Source: Veillonella sp.
Lineage (GTDB): Bacteria; Bacillota; Negativicutes; Veillonellales; Veillonellaceae
DNA length: 7,403 nucleotides
Reading direction: 5' to 3'
NCBI GenBank assembly: GCA_022737715.1
Contig: JAIITD010000085.1
Location: forward strand, 1-7,403
The notes under the pieces are model-generated. The model was not told where the DNA came from, did no database searches, and saw nothing but the letters and a program-made list of their open reading frames with translations. The position numbers and the translations under genes were made by a program. How positions within the stretch are numbered: position 1 is the stretch's first letter; each line of letters opens with the position of its first letter. Below, piece by piece: positions 1 to 5,467 of this stretch.

Positions 1-13
1 AGGCGAGTATAAA

Positions 14-54
14 ATTATAATCTGATTATAATGTTTCTATAGAATAAAAGTCAA
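14..54 (-). promoter_or_regulatory. Outward promoter with palindromic operator candidate
   Basis: Reading the minus strand, a -35 box TTGACT lies at 49-54 and a perfect -10 box TATAAT at 25-30, with an 18-bp spacer. It points out of the left edge, so it should serve a gene beyond position 1, just downstream of the DUF805 gene. A 19-bp perfect inverted repeat at 14-32 (9-bp arms ATTATAATC and GATTATAAT around one central base) covers the -10 box, so a dimeric repressor bound there would block the promoter. The 9-1-9 layout and AT-rich arms recall Fur/PerR-family boxes, but the arms do not match either consensus well. The promoter is seen in the sequence; the operator role is inference. Confidence 0.5.
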
Positions 55-63
55 GGAGATTTC

Positions 64-996
64 TTAACTTTCAATATGCCAAGATTTTTTTAACAAAAGA
101 TGATAACTGACAAAAATATTGATATACGGAATGCAAAGTCCAATTATCCATAAACCGCTTAATAGAGAATCGTGAAGTCTACGTATACCTAGTGTAATCA
201 TCGCTAAAGCTGGCCATATCAGGATAGCCATAAATCCCCAACGTGGTATATAAAGAGGTATACCACACTGAACAATTAACGATACTACGGCTATAGCCAT
301 ATTCATAATAATATCCATAAATATGCGAGTTCCTACAAGGCCAACTCCAAAAGCCGATATGGACGTCCTGCCCTTAACATCAAAGAGCTTAGCAAACAAA
401 ACTTCCCATATACAGCTACAAACATAGTCTAATGTACCCGCTTTCTTATCTTTACTAATAGTTGAGCTTCGAGCATAAGAAATAATATAGTTATTATATC
501 TATCTCGCCCTTCATCTAAGCCATACTTATTAGAATCCGGTACACTAAGAGGCAACGCAAAGCAAGCCAAGATAAAATACTGCCAGAAAAATCCGTCCCA
601 ATAAAAGCTTGCATTTATAAAGGTTTCGGATATAGATTCCCAACTGAAACTCATCCCCCAATATACCCACAAACTTAGGTATGCTATGGGAACCAAAATC
701 ATATACCACAAGGATGAACCACAGTCATTCAATCTACGTTTGAGTAAAAAAATAGTTACAACTATATGTATAATCTGCAAACTCCCAAAATAAATATATG
801 ACAAATATGTACTACCTTGAAAGGGAACATCGTAAACAAATTCTTCCAATACAACAATTAGAAAGTATGCTAAAAATTTACTGCACATTAAACCAAGCAC
901 AGCCCATAAAAATGCCAATCGGCCTATACGTTGATTTACTCGCAATATTTCTATATTTTGTTTAAATAGTGAAAGTTCATTATCTAACCATATCAA
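64..996 (-). CDS. Tandem-DUF805 integral membrane protein
   Basis: A 310-residue membrane protein of unknown function. It appears to hold two copies of the DUF805 fold. The first (about residues 22-160) has the opening signature around GR at 25-26, hydrophobic helices, the RRLND signature at 87-91 and an NKYG-type end at 156-159. The second (about 198-305) has KGR at 208-210, several helices and the canonical RRLHD signature at 272-276, followed by SGLW at 280-283. Most DUF805 proteins carry one unit of roughly 100-150 residues, so this is a duplication or fusion. The start is TTG, preceded by AGGAGA with an 8-nt spacer. That TTG overlaps the stop of the small ORF upstream, which implies coupled translation. 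No role or substrate can be assigned. The family call rests on the signatures; the exact domain borders are approximate. Confidence 0.8.
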   Translation of the reverse strand: MIWLDNELSLFKQNIEILRVNQRIGRLAFLWAVLGLMCSKFLAYFLIVVLEEFVYDVPFQGSTYLSYIYFGSLQIIHIVVTIFLLKRRLNDCGSSLWYMILVPIAYLSLWVYWGMSFSWESISETFINASFYWDGFFWQYFILACFALPLSVPDSNKYGLDEGRDRYNNYIISYARSSTISKDKKAGTLDYVCSCIWEVLFAKLFDVKGRTSISAFGVGLVGTRIFMDIIMNMAIAVVSLIVQCGIPLYIPRWGFMAILIWPALAMITLGIRRLHDSLLSGLWIIGLCIPYINIFVSYHLLLKKSWHIES

Positions 997-1124
997 AATA
1001 ATTTTCTCCTAACTACTTCACACTCAGAGAGTTGCTTGCCCATAACACACTTATAATAACCTCTACAATTAAGAACTAGCATAACTGAGACTGCAATTAT
1101 CATATCAAAATTAACAGTTTCCAT
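993..1124 (-). CDS. Small 43-residue protein coupled to the DUF805 gene
   Basis: A short ORF not recognised as any known family. It starts with ATG at 1122-1124, behind AAAAGGGG at 1130-1137 with a 5-nt spacer, and ends with TGA at 993-995. That stop shares two bases with the TTG start of the DUF805 gene (TTGA overlap). The peptide has an acidic N-terminus, a short hydrophobic stretch (MIIAVSVMLVL, residues 8-18), three cysteines at 20, 26 and 35, and a basic C-terminus (VVRRKLF). It could be a small membrane peptide or a leader whose translation opens the DUF805 start. The last codons carry the DUF805 ribosome binding site. The ORF, its RBS and the overlap are seen directly; real expression is inference. 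Confidence 0.5.
   Translation of the reverse strand: METVNFDMIIAVSVMLVLNCRGYYKCVMGKQLSECEVVRRKLF
1005..1010 (-). promoter_or_regulatory. RBS for the DUF805 gene inside the small ORF
   Basis: AGGAGA on the minus strand, 8 nt before the TTG start at 994-996. It lies inside the last codons of the 43-codon ORF, so ribosomes ending that ORF would stop directly over the next start. It supports the TTG start, since no in-frame ATG is nearby. Confidence 0.65.
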
Positions 1125-1145
1125 ATTTGCCCCTTTTATTGTTCT

Positions 1146-1173
1146 ATCATACCAAGTTTTCTATCTATTTTAA
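1146..1173 (-). promoter_or_regulatory. Promoter for the small ORF / DUF805 pair
   Basis: On the minus strand there is a -10 box TATGAT at 1146-1151, preceded by the extended -10 dinucleotide TG (TGGTATGAT). A weak -35 candidate TTAAAA sits at 1168-1173 with a 16-bp spacer. Transcription would start near 1140, giving a short leader that just includes the RBS of the small ORF. It is divergent from the exporter promoter about 60 bp to the right. Confidence 0.45.
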
Positions 1174-1233
1174 TATGAATACTTAAAATTGAACATACTA
1201 GGCCCTAATTCATGGTACATCAAATTATTTATA

Positions 1234-1263
1234 TTGTTTTCCTCTATTTATAAATAGTATACT
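1234..1263 (+). promoter_or_regulatory. Promoter of the MFS exporter with embedded palindrome
   Basis: A -35 candidate TTGTTT at 1234-1239 and a good -10 box TATACT at 1258-1263 are separated by 18 bp. The perfect 14-bp palindrome CTATTTATAAATAG (1244-1257) fills most of the spacer and abuts the -10 box. A dimeric repressor bound there would occlude RNA polymerase, as is common for drug-exporter promoters under TetR- or MarR-type control. No regulator gene lies nearby, so the regulator is unknown. The transcript leader would be about 75 nt. Confidence 0.5.
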
Positions 1264-1345
1264 GAAATTATTAAGCTTATCAACTTAGCCTATTAGAACA
1301 AGGCCAAAGTAGAATATCAATCATTCAAAATTAAGGAGGGATATT

Positions 1346-2524
1346 TTGGAAACATGGAAACGAACAGTATACATCAGTTTAGTCTGTGTATTCTGTACAT
1401 CCTTTGGGGTTAGCCAATTGGGTCCAATCCTGCCCCTCTATTTTCATGATTTGGGTGTGAACACGCCAGAAGGGATGTCCTTATGGTCTGGCTTAGCTAC
1501 AGGGATTACATTTCTTATTGTTTGCTTGGCTGCTCCATTTTGGGGTCGTCTTGCCGATAGAAAAGGGCGCAAAATAACATTAATTCGATCTAGCTTTGGT
1601 ATGGCTCTCTGCAATGTATTAATCGCATTCCAAACAACACCAGAAGGGGTTGTTCTCATTCGCTTAATACAAGGTTTAGTCAGTGGTTTTTACTCGGCAA
1701 GCATTACCTTAATAGCCTCAGAATCTCCCATTGAACGAACTGGTTGGGCCTTAGGTCTATTGGCATCGGCCAACCTAGCCGGATCGCTCATTGGGCCTTT
1801 AGTAGGTGGATACATCGCAGATACTGTAGGCATTCGTAATGATTTTATTATCGTTGGTATCCTCATGGGCTTAGCCGGTGTATTAGCCACTGCATTCATC
1901 CATGAAAATTATGTGCCAAAGCCTAATATAGAAAAACTGTCTATCAGTAAATTAAAGGAACAAATTCCTGAATTTAGTAGTATTGTAGCACTATGTGTAG
2001 CCTCCTTTATCTATGCTATCTGCATCATGTCCTTACAACCTGTTATTTCTGTATATATCAAGGGCATTGTACCGAGCAATACCGAAAATTTAGCATTTAT
2101 TGCAGGCGCCGTTTTCTCCGCTATGGGTATTGCTCAACTTATGAGTAGCTCTCCACTAGGTAAATTGGTTGATAAAATTGGCCCTCGTAAAGTGTTGGTA
2201 GTTTCGCTTATTTATGTGGGATTATTCAATATTCCTCAAGCGTATGTTACAGACGTTTACCAACTAGCGCTCATTAGATTCCTACAAGGCTTTGGGTTAG
2301 GCGGTATGCTTCCTGCATTAAATACATATCTATCCTCCAAAACGCCTAGAGAATTTACGGGACAGGTTTTCTCCTATAATCAATCTTGTTTGTTCTTTGG
2401 ATATTTCCTTGGTGCCATAGGCGGTTCTAGTCTTATGGCTCTACTAGGCTTTACTACACTATTCTGGGTAAGTGGTGGATTATTCATCCTCAGTGCCCTA
2501 TGGATTGCCTTTAAACTAAAATAA
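1346..2524 (+). CDS. mdtG: MdtG-like DHA1-family MFS multidrug exporter
   Basis: A 392-residue, twelve-helix major facilitator of the drug:H+ antiporter 1 (DHA1) group, acting in the cytoplasmic membrane to export drugs or other small molecules. Motif A is textbook (GRLADRKGRK, residues 67-76), followed by the motif B region (RLIQG, 106-110) and a motif C-like GPLVGG (150-155). A degenerate second motif A occurs at 272-282 (GKLVDKIGPRK). The stretches SLWSG (45-49), PFWG (64-67), GWALG (133-137) and FSYNQS (342-347) closely resemble E. coli MdtG, and the length fits. The start is TTG behind AAGGAGGG with a 5-nt spacer; the nearby ATG at 1354 is out of frame. It is transcribed alone from a promoter with a palindrome and ends at a long hairpin. 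MdtG is linked to fosfomycin and deoxycholate tolerance in E. coli; the substrate here is not known. Confidence 0.88.
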   Translation: METWKRTVYISLVCVFCTSFGVSQLGPILPLYFHDLGVNTPEGMSLWSGLATGITFLIVCLAAPFWGRLADRKGRKITLIRSSFGMALCNVLIAFQTTPEGVVLIRLIQGLVSGFYSASITLIASESPIERTGWALGLLASANLAGSLIGPLVGGYIADTVGIRNDFIIVGILMGLAGVLATAFIHENYVPKPNIEKLSISKLKEQIPEFSSIVALCVASFIYAICIMSLQPVISVYIKGIVPSNTENLAFIAGAVFSAMGIAQLMSSSPLGKLVDKIGPRKVLVVSLIYVGLFNIPQAYVTDVYQLALIRFLQGFGLGGMLPALNTYLSSKTPREFTGQVFSYNQSCLFFGYFLGAIGGSSLMALLGFTTLFWVSGGLFILSALWIAFKLK

Positions 2525-2535
2525 AATACTATAAC

Positions 2536-2599
2536 AAAAACCTTCAACCTATGGTAATAGATGTTCTCCATACATCTGCCATCATGGTTGAAGGTTTTT
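2536..2599. terminator. Long bidirectional terminator hairpin
   Basis: Outer arms of 14 bp pair perfectly: AAAAACCTTCAACC at 2536-2549 with GGTTGAAGGTTTTT at 2586-2599. The loop contains further pairing, ATGG 2551-2554 with CCAT 2579-2582 and AGATGT 2559-2564 with ACATCT 2572-2577, making one extended 64-nt stem. T-runs appear at the 3' side on both strands. It lies between the convergent exporter (stop 12 nt before) and the amidohydrolase (stop 3 nt after) and can end both transcripts. It is longer than a typical intrinsic terminator. Confidence 0.85.
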
Positions 2600-2602
2600 A
2601 TA

Positions 2603-3847
2603 TTAATCTAATGTATTGCTAACTAGACTTATATTCTTTATGACATTTTCTAATACTTCCGCGCCTACTACTATGTCATTCATAGCAGCAAACTCTGCCG
2701 GATTATGACTGATGCCATCACGACAAGGAATAAATATCATCCCTGTAGGCGCTACCTCAGTCCAATGCATGGCATCATGACCGGCTCCACTTGGCATAGT
2801 CATATAGTCTATACCTACAGACTTAACTACCTCTTCAATTTCTCGTATCATGGCCGGATGCATCGCTACAGGATGATCCTGTGCAATAGGCTCAATTGTA
2901 TAAGATAAGCCTCTTTTTTCTGCAATAACTTCAATTAACTCTTTAATAAGAAATACCACAGAATCTCGAGCTACCTTTGATATACTTCGAATATCTACAC
3001 CGAGTTTTACAGAACCAGGAATTACATTCATAGCACCTGGCACAACTTCAGCAATACCGACGGTGCCTACTACAGGCGGTTCCTCTTGCATCGATGTTAC
3101 CTCTTCAATACCGAGGATAATTTTTGAGGCTCCACACAATGCATCATGACGCAAATTCATCGGAGTGGCACCGCTATGATCTGCATTACCGCAAATGGTC
3201 ACATAGAATCGTTCAGGTGCGGCAATGCCAGATACAATACCAATCTGTTTCTGTTCATGTTCCAACACTTTACCTTGTTCAATATGCATTTCTATAAAAG
3301 CTTTTACAGGCTGATTATATGCCATACTTTCAATATCATCAGGATGCAATTTACGCTCTTTCAACGCATCGTATAAGGATATGCCTTGTTTATCGACTAA
3401 TCGGTGTAAATCATTTAATGTCAATTTGCCGCGCATAGCCTTGCTCCCCAATGTAGCAGCACCAAAGCGGCTAGACTCTTCACACATAAAATCCACTACA
3501 GCAATAGTATGGTCATGTTCAAAACCATCATCTATTATGCTACGTACTACCTCAATGGCTGATAAAACACCAGCTACACCATCATAATCGCCCCCATTAG
3601 GTACACTATCTGTATGAGAGCCAACCATTACGACTGGTAAATCAGGATTCGTACCAACCTTATAACCAATAACATTACCAAATCCATCTAACTCTACATC
3701 AAGGCCCGCATCAGTCATGCGATCTATAATATATTGACGCCCTTCCCAATCTGCATCGGTGAAAGCAAGGCGATTAATACCTTCCCCAAGTCCAGTTAAT
3801 CGTGCCATAGCATCAAAATCTTTTTGTAAGCGTTCTTTTTGTATCAT
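2603..3847 (-). CDS. M20-family N-carbamoyl amino acid / allantoate amidohydrolase
   Basis: A cytosolic binuclear-metal amidohydrolase of peptidase family M20, hydantoinase/carbamoylase (HyuC/AllC/PydC) group. Members cleave N-carbamoyl-L-amino acids, allantoate or beta-ureidopropionate, releasing ammonia and CO2. Numbering from the ATG used here (414 residues), the metal ligands are His78 (GSHTDS), Asp89 (GGDYDG), the Glu123-Glu124 pair (CEESSRFG), His188 (MHIEQG) and His381 (SHNPAEF). The dimerisation-domain residues include ADHSGATP with His224 and DIRS with Arg287. All catalytic residues are present, so the enzyme looks active. An ATG four codons upstream (3857-3859) has no RBS, whereas the ATG at 3845-3847 has GAGG 6 nt before it, and MIQKERL matches usual family starts. 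No hydantoinase, allantoinase or purine genes adjoin it, so the substrate stays open. It is monocistronic, from a strong promoter at 3905-3933. Confidence 0.88.
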   Translation of the reverse strand: MIQKERLQKDFDAMARLTGLGEGINRLAFTDADWEGRQYIIDRMTDAGLDVELDGFGNVIGYKVGTNPDLPVVMVGSHTDSVPNGGDYDGVAGVLSAIEVVRSIIDDGFEHDHTIAVVDFMCEESSRFGAATLGSKAMRGKLTLNDLHRLVDKQGISLYDALKERKLHPDDIESMAYNQPVKAFIEMHIEQGKVLEHEQKQIGIVSGIAAPERFYVTICGNADHSGATPMNLRHDALCGASKIILGIEEVTSMQEEPPVVGTVGIAEVVPGAMNVIPGSVKLGVDIRSISKVARDSVVFLIKELIEVIAEKRGLSYTIEPIAQDHPVAMHPAMIREIEEVVKSVGIDYMTMPSGAGHDAMHWTEVAPTGMIFIPCRDGISHNPAEFAAMNDIVVGAEVLENVIKNISLVSNTLD

Positions 3848-3853
3848 CTGTAG

Positions 3854-3857
3854 CCTC
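3854..3857 (-). promoter_or_regulatory. RBS deciding the amidohydrolase start
   Basis: GAGG on the minus strand, 6 nt before the ATG at 3845-3847. It overlaps the alternative ATG at 3857-3859, which itself has no purine-rich sequence upstream. This favours the shorter, 414-residue protein. Confidence 0.5.
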
Positions 3858-3904
3858 ATATACTGAATAACATCATATATCTTATTATCTGTTCATATAC
3901 ATTT

Positions 3905-3933
3905 ACTATAGGAATAGATATGTAAATAGTCAA
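3905..3933 (-). promoter_or_regulatory. Promoter of the amidohydrolase
   Basis: On the minus strand, -35 TTGACT at 3928-3933 and -10 TATAGT at 3905-3910 are separated by exactly 17 bp, each matching five of six consensus bases. Transcription would begin near 3898, leaving a leader of about 50 nt. The -35 box overlaps one arm (ATAGTCA, 3926-3932) of an inverted repeat whose other arm lies in the divergent promoter. Confidence 0.65.
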
Positions 3934-3971
3934 CCAAATGATAGATATACACAGAATTAAAAGACTGACTA

Positions 3972-3980
3972 TGATATAAT
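3972..3980 (+). promoter_or_regulatory. Extended -10 promoter of the antitoxin gene
   Basis: A perfect -10 box TATAAT at 3975-3980 is preceded by TG in the extended -10 position (TGATATAAT). No good -35 box lies 16-18 bp upstream, which is usual for extended -10 promoters. The right arm of the inverted repeat ATAGTCA/TGACTAT (3966-3972) ends at the TG element, so a bound protein could affect both divergent promoters. An AAGGAGG RBS follows at 3991-3997. Confidence 0.55.
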
Positions 3981-4002
3981 AGTAATAATAAAGGAGGTTC
4001 CT

Positions 4003-4191
4003 ATGACATTAAATGTAAGCAAAGAAAAACTCACTATTTTAGATGTACAATTTGACAACTTTGAAGACTTTGATGCAGTTTGGTATGCCATAGGTTCATC
4101 TATGATTGAGGACTTTATACCTACTACTGAATCTGTTCTAGAATTAAAAAACTATGTTGTAAATAGAAGAAAGGAACTACAAATCAGCTAA
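4003..4191 (+). CDS. VbhA-like Fic antitoxin, orphaned
   Basis: A 62-residue protein resembling the small antitoxins encoded just upstream of Fic toxins (VbhA type, class I). These antitoxins place an inhibitory helix with the motif (S/T)xxxE(G/N) in the Fic active site, the Glu blocking productive ATP binding. Here the matching segment is SSMIED (residues 32-37), with Ser32 and Glu36 in register but Asp instead of Gly/Asn at 37. The surrounding GSSMIEDFIPT fits the antitoxin pattern well. The start is secure: ATG with AAGGAGG 5 nt before it and an extended -10 promoter upstream. The toxin gene following it is only a fragment, so this antitoxin is probably a relic, or acts on a Fic protein encoded elsewhere. 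Function rests on the motif plus the Fic remnant next door; the sequence alone would be a weak call. Confidence 0.65.
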   Translation: MTLNVSKEKLTILDVQFDNFEDFDAVWYAIGSSMIEDFIPTTESVLELKNYVVNRRKELQIS

Positions 4192-4408
4192 AATTTTAGA
4201 TTCTCTAAACTTCTTCCTCCCTTTCAGAGAAGGGAATGGTCGAACACAACGTGAAGTAATTCGAGTATTGGCTATATCAAAAGGGTATCGAGCACAAATC
4301 CGTGTTTCCGACGATGATATCATTTATAATACCTATATGGATGGCACGGTATATGGAGACTTACAAAAACTAGAGAGTTTATTTGAATTAATATTAGAAA
4401 AAATATAA
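4163..4408 (+). pseudogene. Truncated Fic-family AMP-transferase remnant
   Basis: In the frame +1 to the antitoxin, an open stretch of 81 codons runs to TAA at 4406-4408. It carries LPFREGNGRTQR (codons beginning 4217-4250), plainly the Fic catalytic motif HxFx(D/E)GNGRxxR, but with the essential His read as Leu (CTC). The rest continues as a normal Fic C-terminal part (REVIRVLAISKGYR, then GDLQKLESLFELIL). The first hundred or so residues of a Fic domain are missing, and no ATG, GTG or TTG precedes the motif in this frame. Fic toxins transfer AMP to target proteins; this fragment cannot. An internal deletion joining the antitoxin end to the segment before the motif would explain the layout. 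The frame overlaps the antitoxin ORF at 4163-4191; the true junction cannot be placed exactly. Confidence 0.82.
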
Positions 4409-4428
4409 TATATTATCGCTATAACAAC

Positions 4429-4473
4429 AAAACACATATGTCACGATAATTAACTATCGAGCATATGTGTTTT
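4429..4473. terminator. Bidirectional terminator
   Basis: Perfect 12-bp arms AAAACACATATG (4429-4440) and CATATGTGTTTT (4462-4473), with a further inner stem CGATA 4444-4448 / TATCG 4455-4459. T-runs follow on both strands (TTTTT to 4474 on plus, TTTTGTTGTT on minus). It ends the Fic remnant transcript on plus and the yhcH-EamA-EamA operon on minus, whose last stop codon is 7 nt away. Confidence 0.85.
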
Positions 4474-4480
4474 TCTATGT

Positions 4481-5422
4481 CTACATTATTTCTTCCTTAT
4501 TCAATTTTTCCAGCACTTCTCGTTTAATTTGTCGTTGCCTATCCCAGGCAATGATGAACACTGTAGCAATGATACAAATCATACCAAAGATGCCCACCAA
4601 GGTGAATTCATTGCCTAAAAGAGCCCACCCAAATAATGCGGCCGAGATTGGTTCTAATGATGAAAGAATCGATCCTTGTACGGCACCGATACGACGCACA
4701 CCTTCGATATACGCATTAAAGGATACAACTGTACCGAGTATGATAATCGTAAATAACCCGACCCAAGTCATGCCGTCCCAAATGGCTTCTGATGCCACTT
4801 GGCGAAATACGATACACGCCAAAATACCGGATATAAACATACCAAAGCCAACAATAGATGATGTACTGTATTTCTTTAAGAGTTCAACAGGTTCCAATGT
4901 ATAAACACAAATACTAGCTGCCGAAATGAGGCCCCAAAATAAAGCATCTCCATTAAATGCAGATAAATCTAACCCTTTTTGCATGATAATACATACTGTA
5001 CCAATCATAGCGAGGGCCACGCAACATAGTTCTGGAAGCGATGGTTTTTTAAAATATCGTATAAATAGATAAATAATCAGCATCGTTGGCGCTACATATT
5101 GAAGAACAGTAGCAACACCTACACCTGAAATGGCGATAGCTCTAAAGTAAGTATATTGTGCTAAAGCAATACCGAGTATGCCAAATATGAGTAACTTACC
5201 GAAGTCTTTTGGATTTTTAAATATATCAAAAATACGCATTCCATCCTGCACATAAGCGAGTAGAATCGTCAATAAACCGGCTACCAGCAACCGCACCTCT
5301 AACAGCCACTCTACGTTTAAATGCTTGGCATTTTCAAGAAATTGTACTGATGTACCTGAAAGCCCCCATAATAGGGCCCCCATAATGGCGAGGCCCATGC
5401 CTATCCACTGTTTTTCGTCCAT
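4481..5422 (-). CDS. EamA-family (DMT superfamily) permease, copy 1
   Basis: A 313-residue membrane transporter of the drug/metabolite transporter superfamily with two EamA repeats (about residues 6-144 and 154-293), predicted to form ten helices. Characteristic segments are WGLSGTSVQF near the N-terminus, the helix around ATVLQYVAPT (104-113), and the second-repeat block GSILSSLEPISAALFGWALLG (from 250), which holds the usual EamA EP motif. A charged tail follows the last helix. It aligns without gaps to the neighbouring EamA protein over 300 residues at about 55% identity by hand count, so the two arose by tandem duplication. The ATG start has GGAGG 4 nt before it. It is the last gene of the operon after yhcH and EamA copy 2, with a 45-nt gap to the latter. 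Relatives move amino acids, nucleotides, sugars or drugs; the substrate here is unknown. Confidence 0.88.
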   Translation of the reverse strand: MDEKQWIGMGLAIMGALLWGLSGTSVQFLENAKHLNVEWLLEVRLLVAGLLTILLAYVQDGMRIFDIFKNPKDFGKLLIFGILGIALAQYTYFRAIAISGVGVATVLQYVAPTMLIIYLFIRYFKKPSLPELCCVALAMIGTVCIIMQKGLDLSAFNGDALFWGLISAASICVYTLEPVELLKKYSTSSIVGFGMFISGILACIVFRQVASEAIWDGMTWVGLFTIIILGTVVSFNAYIEGVRRIGAVQGSILSSLEPISAALFGWALLGNEFTLVGIFGMICIIATVFIIAWDRQRQIKREVLEKLNKEEIM

Positions 5423-5467
5423 ACACCCTCCACATAAGGATTGATGAGTATTACAAAGAGTTAGTCC

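Noticed and set aside
1444..1899. Two minus-strand ORFs opposite the MFS exporter
   Set aside because: Shadow frames of a clear transporter gene, without RBS or family features.
2550..2585. Riboswitch or attenuator in the long hairpin loop
   Set aside because: It lies after both convergent genes, not in a leader, and shows no known aptamer core.
2705..3587. Three plus-strand ORFs (67-76 codons) opposite the amidohydrolase
   Set aside because: Antisense to a gene with all catalytic motifs; no ribosome binding sites and no recognisable protein character.
3908..3980. Recombination or attachment site at the ATAGTCA/TGACTAT repeat
   Set aside because: The arms overlap promoter elements, are only 7 bp, and no integrase or target duplication is present.
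4467..4904. 145-codon plus-strand ORF opposite EamA copy 1
   Set aside because: It mirrors a well-supported membrane protein gene, has no RBS, begins inside the terminator hairpin and resembles no family.
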